DNA of 10,601 nucleotides, taken from the NCBI GenBank assembly GCA_011053245.1, contig DRGS01000003.1, positions 1 through 10,601 of the forward strand, given 5' to 3'. The stretch's first letter is position 1. Each line of letters opens with the position of its first letter. The position numbers were made by a program, and so were the translations under genes. The notes below the pieces were generated by a model. That model worked only from the letters and a program-made list of their open reading frames with translations. It searched no databases and was not told where the DNA came from. Of the stretch, positions 1 through 7,557 are shown piece by piece. Source of the DNA: Phycisphaerales bacterium (GTDB lineage Bacteria > Planctomycetota > Phycisphaerae > Sedimentisphaerales > Anaerohalosphaeraceae).

Positions 1-1672
1 CGCCGCTATTTTTGCTGATCGTACCACCGGTCGTCAGTGTCCCGGTTCCGGCATCGATGCTCTGGTTACCCGAACCGTTAAAAGTTACATTGCTGTTAAA
101 GGCAATGCCACCGCTGCCTGCAGTAGTCAGATCGCCGCCTATGCGCGTAGTGTTTGTCACATTAGCAGCATTAAGCGTTAGGACGCCGTCACCCTGCAGG
201 TTAATATTTGTACCTTCGAAAATTTCAATATAATCGCCTGCGTTTAATGTAACGCTTCCATTACCGGAAAAATCGATCCCGCTGGAAGATGCCATTCTGA
301 TAGCACCGTCGGCATTTACCGTTAATGAGTTATCCGTGCTGGTTACGTCTCTACCGGCAAGGAAAAGAACCTGACCGGTTTGGGTGCCGACCACGCCTGT
401 ATCGGTGGAAATTGTAACATCAGCACTCTCCAGATAACCTTCAAGTACATCTATATCAAGCTGGGCATCTTGCCATCCTGGGCTCCACACACCGCCGCTC
501 ATACCGCCGTGCTCCTGGTCATCTACATCGTTTATGATAATATCATAAGGGTCTATGAGGAATTCGCCGCTCTTGCCGTTAGCTGCACTAAGATCGATGG
601 AACCAGCTACTTCGACGTATTGCTTACCGGAGACATCTATGAAACCGCCATCGCCGGAAATCGCGCCGCCCCTTGCTTCTATCTGTGCTCCCTCGCGGAA
701 AAGAGCATTTTCAGGCGAAAACAATATAACATCGCCGCCGTCACCGTTATCACCGGCATTGGCAGTCGTAATGCTTTCGCTGCCTAACGCAACAACTTCG
801 CTCGCCGTCAGCCTGACCGTTCCGCCGTCGCCTTCTACTGCATCGACATTGATCGTACCAAACTGTCCGACACGCCCGGCATTTGCGGTAACCGTACCGC
901 TCTTTGCTGACAGGGTGCCGACATTCTCTATCGCATGCGAAAAAATGTCGCCCGCTGCAAGAACAATCTGCCCGTTATCGGCCTCGATCAAACCTTCGTT
1001 TATAACATCAGAGATGCCATCGGCAGCCGGACCATCAACTTCCACTAAAATATTACTGTTAGGCTGACCGATAAAAACCTTATCGCCGGCAGCCATTATT
1101 ACATGACCATTGGGGCTTACTATCGTGCCGGCATTGCGAACATGCTTACCGATAAGTGAGACCTTCTCTGCGGAGATGTAACCTTTGTTTATCACATCAC
1201 CGTATCCGCCCTCAAAGCGGTGTACTCCATTGAGAAAATCTTCGTTGGAAATGTTAAGACCCGAAGCTACAAGCTGGTTTACATTTACCGTTGCGCTCTC
1301 GCCGAATATCACGCCCGCCGGATTAACGATAAAGACCCTGCCGTTTGCGATCAGGGCACCGTCAAACTGAGTCGGCAATGCGGATGTTATCCTGTTCAGT
1401 ACCGCTGAGCTTGAACTCAACTGCAGGAACCGAAGAACATCTCCGGGAAGCGTATCGAGACTCTGCCAGTTTATGACCGCGTTGTTAGAAGTGATATCCA
1501 CTATCGTATTGCTACCGTTATAGTGAACCGTCACATTGCCGTACTGAACATCATGACCTTGCGGCGATGCAAGTGCAACCGAAAGCGGCACGTTGAACAG
1601 CATGCAGCACATCAGCAAATAAACCATAAAATACTTGAAATACCGTTTCGTCAGTTTACGTAAACTTCTCAT
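1..1672 (-). CDS. Filamentous-haemagglutinin-type exoprotein (TpsA-like), N-terminal 557 codons, cut by window start
   Basis: Large secreted adhesin-like protein with the haemagglutination-activity (two-partner secretion) domain at its N-terminus. The reverse-strand frame is open from the ATG at 1672 to the left edge, so the C-terminus is missing. Residues 1-35 form a signal peptide: basic RSLRKLTKR, a hydrophobic core, and a probable cut after SVALA. The TPS domain covers about residues 38-155 and has NAVINWQSLDT, SAVLNR, GALIANGRVFIVNPAGVIFG and LVASGLNISNEDF, with the family NPxG motif as NPAG at 118-121. Gly/Asn/Asp-rich beta-helix repeats follow, with FLIDPYDIII at 371-380, a segment common in this family. 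A GGGGGG run (1678-1683) lies 5 nt before the ATG. In classical systems a TpsB outer-membrane pore secretes such proteins; none is visible here. Family assignment is firm; substrate or adhesion target is unknown. Confidence 0.9.
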   Translation of the reverse strand, partial: MRSLRKLTKRYFKYFMVYLLMCCMLFNVPLSVALASPQGHDVQYGNVTVHYNGSNTIVDITSNNAVINWQSLDTLPGDVLRFLQLSSSSAVLNRITSALPTQFDGALIANGRVFIVNPAGVIFGESATVNVNQLVASGLNISNEDFLNGVHRFEGGYGDVINKGYISAEKVSLIGKHVRNAGTIVSPNGHVIMAAGDKVFIGQPNSNILVEVDGPAADGISDVINEGLIEADNGQIVLAAGDIFSHAIENVGTLSAKSGTVTANAGRVGQFGTINVDAVEGDGGTVRLTASEVVALGSESITTANAGDNGDGGDVILFSPENALFREGAQIEARGGAISGDGGFIDVSGKQYVEVAGSIDLSAANGKSGEFLIDPYDIIINDVDDQEHGGMSGGVWSPGWQDAQLDIDVLEGYLESADVTISTDTGVVGTQTGQVLFLAGRDVTSTDNSLTVNADGAIRMASSSGIDFSGNGSVTLNAGDYIEIFEGTNINLQGDGVLTLNAANVTNTTRIGGDLTTAGSGGIAFNSNVTFNGSGNQSIDAGTGTLTTGGTISKNSG

Positions 1673-1694
1673 ATCAACCCCCCAGTTTAAATTA

Positions 1695-1714
1695 ACTATA
1701 AGCTATAACGCTTA
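1695..1714 (-). promoter_or_regulatory. Possible -10 region and small inverted repeat before the exoprotein gene
   Basis: On the minus strand a TATAGT hexamer (1695-1700) lies 22 nt upstream of the exoprotein ATG. It abuts an inverted repeat TAAGC-6 nt-GCTTA (1699-1714). A TTGAGG hexamer lies only 15 nt further upstream, so the -35 spacing is short. This is a plausible but weak promoter, and the repeat could be an operator. Confidence 0.3.
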
Positions 1715-2100
1715 CCCTCAAAAGGAATACAGACAAATTGCCTGATACCATTTCTGGCTGACGAGCTTAAGAGAAAATACCACCCCATATCTGCGCAACA
1801 CCCCTCAATGCTGTAACGGAGGAAAATTCACCCCCTCTCCCAACCACCTTAAATCAAGGTTGTATGATAACTTATACAGGGTTCAAAGTCAAGTTTTTTC
1901 TCAAACTAAATTGCTCCGGGACCACTGATTTGTGAAATAATTCACGAGTCCAGCTTGCCGATTTGAACGTCGCCGATACAAATGACCGATAAAACCGCCC
2001 AAAAAGCCCGTCAAGCACAAAAAAAGGGAAATTTGACCTTTTCAGACAAAACGTCCTACCTCCGAAAAAGTCGTAAAAAGACACACAAAAAAAATGCCTT
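1715..2100. other. Spacer with no recognisable gene
   Basis: This divergent intergenic stretch holds no open frame resembling a protein. A 70-codon minus-strand frame exists (1872-2084), but its product has no recognisable motif and its composition (many F, S, R) looks like chance translation. A short ACCTT-5 nt-AAGGT hairpin lies at 1846-1860, without a T-tract. Otherwise the stretch is A-rich on the plus strand and I see nothing in it. Confidence 0.5.
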
Positions 2101-2104
2101 ACCC

Positions 2105-2132
2105 TTGCACGATCACCCCCAGACTATATAAT
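2105..2132 (+). promoter_or_regulatory. Sigma-70-like promoter placed for a leaderless OPT mRNA
   Basis: TTGCAC (2105-2110), a 16-nt spacer and a perfect TATAAT (2127-2132) lie immediately before the OPT gene. Only 7 nt separate the -10 box from the ATG at 2140, so transcription would be expected to start at or within a base or two of the A of ATG. No Shine-Dalgarno is present between box and start. The -10 match is complete; the -35 match is only 3 of 6. Confidence 0.55.
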
Positions 2133-2139
2133 CCCTCTC

Positions 2140-4083
2140 ATGCGAAACGATTTCCCGAACGCAATCGACCTAAAGGAACGCCCCCTGCCCGAGATCACGG
2201 TCAAAGCCGTAGCCTTGGGTATCCTGCTCTCAGTCGTATTAGCCGGAGCAAACGCCTACCTCGGCCTCTTCGCAGGCATGACCGTATCGGCCTCGATACC
2301 CGCAGCCGTAGTCTCAATGGGCGTATTAAGGCTCTTCAGACGAAGCAACATCCTCGAAAACAACATCGTCCAGACCGCCGCTTCCGCCGGAGAATCGCTC
2401 GCAGCCGGAGTAATATTCACACTACCGGCACTCGTAATACTAAATTTCTGGGACGAATTCAACTTCCTATGGGTCACCGTCATCGCAGGTTTCGGCGGAC
2501 TCTTAGGCGTATTATTCACAATCCCGCTTCGCAGGGCACTCATCGTCGAAGCCAAACTAAAATTCCCCGAAGGTATCGCAACCGCCGAGGTCTTAAAGTC
2601 GGGCCAAAGAAAAGGTGACTCCGGCATAAAGTACATCGCCCAAGCCGCAATAGCGGGCGGCCTCTTCAAACTCGGAGGAGCAGGACTAAGGATCTGGTCC
2701 GAGGTCTTCGAATCCGCAAAAGCCATCGGCTCATCAGTGGCATATTTCGGCTCGAACCTAAGCCCCGCCCTGCTCTCGGTAGGATACATCGTCGGCCTCA
2801 ACATCGCCGTACTCATCTTCTTTGGCGGCGTCGCCAACTGGCTCGTAGCAATACCCATCTGTGCCGCATTCGATACCTGCCCCATAGTAGACGGCCAGCC
2901 GATACCCGCCGTAGAGTGGGCACATCAAATATGGTCCGCCAAAACACGCTACATCGGCGTCGGCGGAATGCTCGTCGGCGGATTATGGACGATCCTCAAG
3001 CTAAGAACATCCATCTTCAGCGGCATCGCAAGCGGCCTCAAGGCATACCGCAACGTAAACAAATACAACGACATACCCAGAACAGAAAAAGACATGCCAA
3101 TGAAATGGATCATGATCCTGATCATAGCTTCGGTCGTCCCGCTGTTCATCGTATACCAGGTATTCGTCCAGCAGATATCCATCTCGATCATGATGGCGAT
3201 CACAATGTTGATAACCGGTTTTTTGTTCTCCGCCGTAGCCGGATACATGGCAGGACTCGTCGGCTCATCCAACAATCCCATCTCCGGCGTAACGATCGCC
3301 ACCGTACTCGTCGCGTCCCTTCTGCTCGTGCTAATGATGGGCAAAGGCGCAGCCAACGGTCCACCCGCCGCCATAATCATCGGCAGCGTCGTATGTTGTG
3401 CCGCAGCCATCGCAGGCGACAACATGCAGGATCTAAAAGCTGGCTACATAGTAAAAGCAACCCCATGGAAGCAGCAGGTAATGCAAATGGTCGGAACCAT
3501 CTCAGCCGCACTCGTCATGGCTCCGATACTGACACTCTTGTTCAAAGCCTACGGTTTTGCGGGCCACGAATCCGCCACAGAAAATGCGCTCATCGCCCCC
3601 CAAGCCAACCTGATAGCCTCAGTAGCTAAGGGCGTATTCGAAGGCGGCCTGCCGTGGAACTTTATCTTCATAGGAATGGCAGCAGCCGTAATCGTAATCG
3701 CCGCAGACATTTATCAGGAGCGCAGAGGCTCTTCATTCCGCATCCCCGTCCTCGCTGTCGCGATAGGCATATACCTGCCCCTTGAGTTGGAGGTCCCCAT
3801 CTTCGCAGGCGGCATTATCCATCACGCGCTAAAAGTTTATCATCAAAGAAGAGACTTCCCGCAGGAGAAAGTCGAAACTTCCAATCGTCACGGCTTACTC
3901 TTCGCCTCCGGCCTCATCACCGGCGAAGCCCTCATCGGAATCGCCCTTGCGGTACCAATAGTAATCAGCGGCAAACCCGACGTCCTCGCAATATTCAACA
4001 GACCCCTCGGTCCCTTCCCCGGAATAGTACTACTAATAGCCATAGCCTACTGGCTCGCACACATCGCAAAAGCAAAAGAGTAA
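2140..4083 (+). CDS. OPT-family oligopeptide transporter
   Basis: Integral inner-membrane transporter of the OPT superfamily, whose members import small peptides or metal-chelate complexes, typically with protons. The 647-aa length fits the prokaryotic OPT branch. Family hallmarks appear in order: LPEITVKAVALGILLS and GANAYLGLFAGMTVSASIPAAV near the N-terminus (16-57), FPEGIATAEVLKSG (142-155), GSSNNPISGVTIAT (375-388, the NPxSG motif), AGDNMQDLKAGYIVKATPWKQQ (425-446), IYLPLELEVPIFAGG (544-558) and GLLFASGLITGEALIGI (585-601). Many hydrophobic segments fill the space between. The ATG at 2140 is the first start in frame and is followed directly by the conserved N-terminus. There is no ribosome-binding site, consistent with a leaderless message. 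It is monocistronic: the next gene faces it. Substrate cannot be told from sequence. Confidence 0.95.
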   Translation: MRNDFPNAIDLKERPLPEITVKAVALGILLSVVLAGANAYLGLFAGMTVSASIPAAVVSMGVLRLFRRSNILENNIVQTAASAGESLAAGVIFTLPALVILNFWDEFNFLWVTVIAGFGGLLGVLFTIPLRRALIVEAKLKFPEGIATAEVLKSGQRKGDSGIKYIAQAAIAGGLFKLGGAGLRIWSEVFESAKAIGSSVAYFGSNLSPALLSVGYIVGLNIAVLIFFGGVANWLVAIPICAAFDTCPIVDGQPIPAVEWAHQIWSAKTRYIGVGGMLVGGLWTILKLRTSIFSGIASGLKAYRNVNKYNDIPRTEKDMPMKWIMILIIASVVPLFIVYQVFVQQISISIMMAITMLITGFLFSAVAGYMAGLVGSSNNPISGVTIATVLVASLLLVLMMGKGAANGPPAAIIIGSVVCCAAAIAGDNMQDLKAGYIVKATPWKQQVMQMVGTISAALVMAPILTLLFKAYGFAGHESATENALIAPQANLIASVAKGVFEGGLPWNFIFIGMAAAVIVIAADIYQERRGSSFRIPVLAVAIGIYLPLELEVPIFAGGIIHHALKVYHQRRDFPQEKVETSNRHGLLFASGLITGEALIGIALAVPIVISGKPDVLAIFNRPLGPFPGIVLLIAIAYWLAHIAKAKE

Positions 4084-4089
4084 TTAATA

Positions 4090-4113
4090 CGCCGAGCCGC
4101 AGGCGACGCGGCG
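4090..4113. terminator. GC-rich hairpin between convergent genes
   Basis: The 60-bp gap between the OPT stop and the convergent Gp37/Gp68-family stop contains alternative GC-rich stems: GCCGC (4096-4100) with GCGGC (4108-4112), or CGCCG (4090-4094) with CGGCG (4109-4113). Neither side has a proper T-tract, so a role as a shared terminator is only suggested by its location. Confidence 0.3.
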
Positions 4114-4143
4114 ATCCCAGCCCCAACGACTATAATGTGATGA

Positions 4144-4872
4144 TTAAGTCAGACAAAGCTCTCTATTCAACTCAGGCATACCGTTCCATGTTTTCCCATC
4201 GAGCAATCGTCCGTTTTTCTTCTTGTTAATCCCGCCCCACTGTTTAAAGAAAAACTCTACATCCTGTCCAATACACTGCTCTCTGATCTCCCTGACCCAT
4301 TCTGCCTCGATAGGCCTTGCACCCGGCCCGGACTCCCCTCCAACTATGGCCCAATCGATCCCGCTAAGATCAAGATCCGGCAATGCCCCAAGCAAAGGCT
4401 CTAACGAAAGAAACCTTACCGCCGCATCTACCTTACGAAGGTCATCCGCACGATGAACATAATCGTTATTCTCGATCGTAACACCCATCCAGATATTGTC
4501 GGACCACTCCAGCAGCGGCGCGATCTCACTAAGCCGATCCGAACGTTTCGTCAGCACCTGAAACGTATGCCTTTGGTTAGCGTTCATCACAGAAAAAACC
4601 TGCTTAATAAAATCCACGTCGATATCTTCATGAAACAGATCGCTCATCGAATTAACGAATACAACCCGCCCCTTTTTCCACGAGTACGGATCATCCAACG
4701 CCTCAGGATGCAAAGTCACCTCAAACCCGTTACGATACCTCTTCTGCCCCATAGCCCTCAAACGCTTCGCCATCCGCTCGGCATAACAGTGCAAACACCC
4801 CGCACTAATCTTACTACACCCGGAAACAGGATTCCACGTCGACTCCGTCCATTCTATTTTACTTTTATTCAT
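4144..4872 (-). CDS. Phage Gp37/Gp68 family (DUF5131) three-Cys-motif protein
   Basis: Family named after phage proteins Gp37/Gp68; biochemical function not established. The N-terminus reads IEWTESTWNPVSGC and contains C19-x6-C26-x2-C29, the three-cysteine motif that resembles an Fe-S-binding radical-SAM-type site. Further family blocks are VVFVNSMSDLFHE (70-82), FQVLTKR (104-110), WMGVTIEN (128-135), RFLSLEPLLG (153-162), WAIVGGESGPGARP (174-187) and FFFKQWGG (207-214), ending with a GRLLDGKTWNGMP segment. All appear intact in a normal-length 242-aa protein. Its ATG overlaps the tcmP stop in an ATGA junction, so translation is probably coupled, and the pair is a known recurrent neighbourhood. 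Radical-SAM-like chemistry is an inference from the cysteines. The gene is moderately G+C-rich compared with tcmP. Confidence 0.92.
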   Translation of the reverse strand: MNKSKIEWTESTWNPVSGCSKISAGCLHCYAERMAKRLRAMGQKRYRNGFEVTLHPEALDDPYSWKKGRVVFVNSMSDLFHEDIDVDFIKQVFSVMNANQRHTFQVLTKRSDRLSEIAPLLEWSDNIWMGVTIENNDYVHRADDLRKVDAAVRFLSLEPLLGALPDLDLSGIDWAIVGGESGPGARPIEAEWVREIREQCIGQDVEFFFKQWGGINKKKNGRLLDGKTWNGMPELNRELCLT

Positions 4873-5972
4873 CTGATCACCCGAAACTTCGCTTTGATTT
4901 CTCTTTTCTTATAATATTCCCATGTAAGATAATAACTACCTTTTCTTGTATCGGCAGGATCAGTTAGTAATCTCTTGCTGTTTTTTAACCCATCCAATAA
5001 TTTCTTTGTGTGTTTTGGAAGGCAGCCATTTTCAAGCGTGAACTTATATAATTCAGCATTATCTCTGAAGTCTTGCAAAAAATCAACAAGTTGCTTTTCA
5101 AAAAAATCGATTTTCTTGGAAGTGTTTAATTCTTCAAATAATGTTTCTCCATGACGAACCATATCATCATCAATATCATAGTTGGCTTCCCCGGAGACTT
5201 TATCATTATCCCAACAAACCTTCAAAAATTTTTCTAACCCATATAAAACTCCAGTGCCAAATATTATACCATAAATATTTGGCCCCTTTTTGATTGAAAA
5301 TGGGGCCAGATAGAATTCTTTGTTAGACGGCAAGATTTTCTCATAATATTTACATACGAAACGATGAACATCCGTTGGAGGAACACTTCGGATATCCTCG
5401 GCTGACAAATCCGGGTGATGTTGGCCTACTTCTTTTGTGGTAATAAAACGCTTAAGGAAAGATGACGATATAAAAAACATGAAGTCTGTTGCTGGCAAGT
5501 TGACTAATTGCTTAAAAATATCAGAGGTAATCTGCTTGACACCAGACTGATCAAGTATCAACAGTTTTGCTGCAGAGGAAGACTTAAGAACTGATTTGCT
5601 GCCCTCAAATGCATCTTGAAATTCTTCATTGGTTATCTCAACATCTAAGAAATCACATGCAGTTGAGTCTATTTCATTCTGAAGTGATAAAACCTTGCGA
5701 TTATCGGCATCATTAAGAAATAGTCGAATCGAGACATCAGCTACAGGCAAGAAAGGATTATCCAAGTATTTTTTGATTTCTTCAATAAGTATCAGTGGTG
5801 ATCCCTCTTGGCCATGTGAATCTTTGCCAGGACCTGCAAAATAATCAAAAATATTAACCGAGCTAAAAGTCCTTTTTGAAAGAAACACCGGCAGCCATTC
5901 TCTTGTGTAGCCTCGAAAAATTTCGAGTTTCAATATTGTTTCATCATCAAAAGGTTTATTGTGGAAATCCAT
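4869..5972 (-). CDS. tcmP: Three-Cys-motif partner protein TcmP
   Basis: TcmP proteins are defined by being encoded beside a Gp37/Gp68-type three-Cys protein, as here; their activity is not known. From the ATG at 5972 the protein has 367 aa. It opens with the typical KPFDDETILKLEIFRGY and REWLPVFL. A Rossmann-like glycine motif follows, FDYFAGPGKD (about 42-51), then LNDADN (86-91), LILDQSG (138-144) and DFMFFISSSFLKRF (163-176). These resemble a class I methyltransferase fold, but a SAM role is inference. The basic C-terminal third could be a winged-helix or nucleic-acid-binding region. A TTG at 5996 would add 8 residues, but the ATG is preferred: GGGAG (5985-5989) precedes it, although at a long 12-nt spacing, and family homology starts just after. 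The gene is distinctly A+T-rich. Its stop overlaps the downstream start by 4 bases. Confidence 0.88.
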   Translation of the reverse strand: MDFHNKPFDDETILKLEIFRGYTREWLPVFLSKRTFSSVNIFDYFAGPGKDSHGQEGSPLILIEEIKKYLDNPFLPVADVSIRLFLNDADNRKVLSLQNEIDSTACDFLDVEITNEEFQDAFEGSKSVLKSSSAAKLLILDQSGVKQITSDIFKQLVNLPATDFMFFISSSFLKRFITTKEVGQHHPDLSAEDIRSVPPTDVHRFVCKYYEKILPSNKEFYLAPFSIKKGPNIYGIIFGTGVLYGLEKFLKVCWDNDKVSGEANYDIDDDMVRHGETLFEELNTSKKIDFFEKQLVDFLQDFRDNAELYKFTLENGCLPKHTKKLLDGLKNSKRLLTDPADTRKGSYYLTWEYYKKREIKAKFRVIR

Positions 5973-6002
5973 AATAAAATAATTCTCCCGAGGCAACCAA
6001 AT

Positions 6003-6584
6003 TTAATCGCAAGTGTTAAACCCTATTACTTCCTGATCCTTCGCCCGAAATGCCCATACTCTGACGTGGCCTAAGGACAGATCACCTGATGATATGCCCT
6101 CACTGGTAATGGTTGTTTGTCCCCAGACACATACAATGACCCAAACGTCACTAAACAATGATTTGCAAGAGCAAGCCAGAATAGGGACAAGAGCAAGTTC
6201 TTCGTCATTCAAAAGCGCAATCTGGTCAAGGCATTTTGTAAGGCTTGCATGGTCAAGCTGGTTTTCTTTCGCCTTTTCTATCAACATATTTTTATGATCA
6301 ATCCATTTTGTTTGCCAGTCATTGACAGATATCTTTTGGAATGATTTGACGTATTTGTTAAAAGTAAATTTGGGTATAAGATTTAATTCGTTACCCAGCA
6401 AAGGTATAAGATTTTCCCGAACGCGTTCTGCTACCAGATTATTGATCAGCTCCTCTTGTGTTATATCTTCAATGTTATCCGGAATTGTAAACCGGGCAGG
6501 CCTTATAGACAAAGATAATAAGTAGACGTACGAAAGCAAAACAATTGCGATGAAAGCTATGGATATTTTTGTTGTTTTTTTCAT
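6003..6584 (-). CDS. Unrecognised single-pass membrane-anchored protein
   Basis: I do not recognise this 193-aa protein. It begins MKKTTKISIAF and has one hydrophobic segment (about 8-26) that fits an uncleaved signal anchor or signal peptide, so the rest would lie outside the cytoplasm. The remainder is mixed alpha/beta with five cysteines (118, 138, 140, 152, 192), including a CSC at 138-140, and a final hydrophobic/beta stretch around VWVIVCVWG. The ATG at 6584 is chosen because it starts a classical signal-like N-terminus, although only a weak GAAAG precedes it. A GTG at 6641 has a better-placed GGAG (6651-6654, 9 nt) and would add 19 residues. The stop lies 30 nt before the tcmP ATG, so co-transcription with tcmP is likely. 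It is A+T-rich like tcmP. Confidence 0.65.
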   Translation of the reverse strand: MKKTTKISIAFIAIVLLSYVYLLSLSIRPARFTIPDNIEDITQEELINNLVAERVRENLIPLLGNELNLIPKFTFNKYVKSFQKISVNDWQTKWIDHKNMLIEKAKENQLDHASLTKCLDQIALLNDEELALVPILACSCKSLFSDVWVIVCVWGQTTITSEGISSGDLSLGHVRVWAFRAKDQEVIGFNTCD

Positions 6585-6624
6585 ATTAGAACTTTCATTA
6601 TCTGGGATAATTAAAGAACCCAAG

Positions 6625-6675
6625 CACTTTCCAAAAACCACTGCCCTATACTCCGCTTTACATTAACCAACCTAA
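6625..6675 (-). repeat. Shared upstream motif, copy A
   Basis: Contains CACTTTCC (6625-6632) and, 31 nt on, TAACCAACCTAA (6664-6675), plus-strand reading. The same two words occur in the same order with a 29-nt gap before the 117-aa gene. This copy lies upstream of the 193-aa gene, with the 12-mer about 80 nt before its preferred ATG. It could be a duplicated regulatory segment or the edge of a repeated element. Confidence 0.4.
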
Positions 6676-6701
6676 TTCCTCCCTTATTTTCTTAATGTTC
6701 T

Positions 6702-7055
6702 TTACTGTAAAGCTGAAAGAGCAGGATTTATGATTATTATGGTTATAAACAGCCACATTACCATTGCAAATATCACACGACCTTTTCCGGCCAACAGACC
6801 TTTACTTCGTACAATCTTCACAAATGCTGTGATACCTAATACAGGTGTTAATATAATGGGAGAAATAAAAAAGAAGAGTGCTACCGATTCATAGAGCTTG
6901 TATGACAGGGAGTGGCGCGCTTCAGAAGGGAACATTTCTGCTATCATAATTACTGTAAAAAAACAAAAATATTGTGCTATTACAGAAGCGACAGTTGCAT
7001 TTGCTAGCTTGGATATACCCGGTTTTTCCTGCTTGTAAGTTTCTAGTTCACTCAT
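6702..7055 (-). CDS. Unrecognised small membrane protein with three transmembrane segments
   Basis: This 117-aa protein is not recognised. A polar N-terminal tail (SELETYKQEKPG) precedes three hydrophobic segments at about 20-41, 58-79 and 94-111. A basic loop (KIVRSKGLLAGKGR) between the second and third is expected on the cytoplasmic side. The general layout resembles small DUF4190-like membrane proteins, but I see no specific signature. The ATG is supported by AGGT with a 6-nt spacer (CAGGTAAAAAG before the start). It lies upstream of the 193-aa gene on the same strand with a gap of about 115 bp that has its own upstream motif, so it may be transcribed separately. It is A+T-rich. Confidence 0.65.
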   Translation of the reverse strand: MSELETYKQEKPGISKLANATVASVIAQYFCFFTVIMIAEMFPSEARHSLSYKLYESVALFFFISPIILTPVLGITAFVKIVRSKGLLAGKGRVIFAMVMWLFITIIIINPALSALQ

Positions 7056-7106
7056 CTTTTTACCTGTGATTCAATTATGCATTCAGGAGCCCTTTTCTGA
7101 CTTCTC

Positions 7107-7155
7107 CACTTTCCGGTCGCAGCATAGTATTTACGACGCCGGATAACCAACCTAA
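7107..7155 (-). repeat. Shared upstream motif, copy B
   Basis: CACTTTCC (7107-7114) and TAACCAACCTAA (7144-7155), 29 nt apart, matching copy A. The 12-mer lies about 90 nt upstream of the 117-aa gene's ATG. The sequence between the two words is not clearly conserved between the copies. Confidence 0.4.
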
Positions 7156-7510
7156 CCCACAACCGACAAACTACACATAAAACACAAAAAAATCAACCAT
7201 TTCCTCATTCAAAAACAGAATAATTCCAAATCCTTGTAAATCAATATTTTATCCCGTTGTAGTAGTTGCTGTGCCTTCTGCCAAAGTAGTTAATTTTCTT
7301 CCAAACGCGCTTGCACTATTCTGCTACTGGGCAAAAAAATAAAAATTTTTTACTCCTTTCCCAACAACGACTTACCGTTTTCAACCCCCAAAAAAATCCC
7401 CGATTTTTGCATCAAACGCGCAAGTTCGTGCAAAGTATAGAGGGACTATGTTTTTTTGAAAGAGCATAAACATAATATGAAATGTATACTTAAAACAAGT
7501 AATTCAAATT
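7156..7510. other. A+T-rich spacer without a recognisable gene
   Basis: No reading frame in this stretch resembles a protein. It has several homopolymer tracts (7338-7350 is nearly pure A/T) and a 9-mer CAAACGCGC occurring twice, at 7302-7310 and 7413-7421, without similarity beyond it. A TATAGA hexamer at 7436-7441 could be a -10 box, but no gene follows in range. I see no RNA gene. Confidence 0.45.
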
Positions 7511-7514
7511 TAAT

Positions 7515-7541
7515 CTCTGTGTCCTCTGTGCTCTCTGTGGC
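7515..7541. repeat. Three tandem 9-bp units, CTCTGTGNN
   Basis: CTCTGTG begins at 7515, 7524 and 7533, giving an exact 9-bp period with variable last two bases (TC, CT, GC). On the minus strand this reads as CACAGAG units. I recall this unit recurring in intergenic DNA of many unrelated environmental bacteria, where it yields spurious frames of the HREHRE type. Function unknown. Confidence 0.7.
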
Positions 7542-7557
7542 AAAAAATAACCTGTTA

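Noticed and set aside
1872..2084. 70-codon minus-strand frame between the exoprotein and OPT genes
   Set aside because: No recognisable motif, unnatural composition and no convincing ribosome-binding site; treated as chance.
2094..2618. 174-codon plus-strand frame overlapping the OPT gene start
   Set aside because: Arg/His/Pro-rich out-of-frame translation of the OPT coding sequence, which itself has clear family motifs.
5973..5996. TTG start for tcmP, adding eight residues
   Set aside because: No ribosome-binding site precedes it, and family similarity begins after the downstream ATG, which has GGAG-like sequence upstream.
6585..6701. Integron attC or tRNA-like element between the two unknown genes
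   Set aside because: GTTGGTTA and GGGTTC-like words are present, but no paired R'/R'' core sites or cloverleaf can be drawn.
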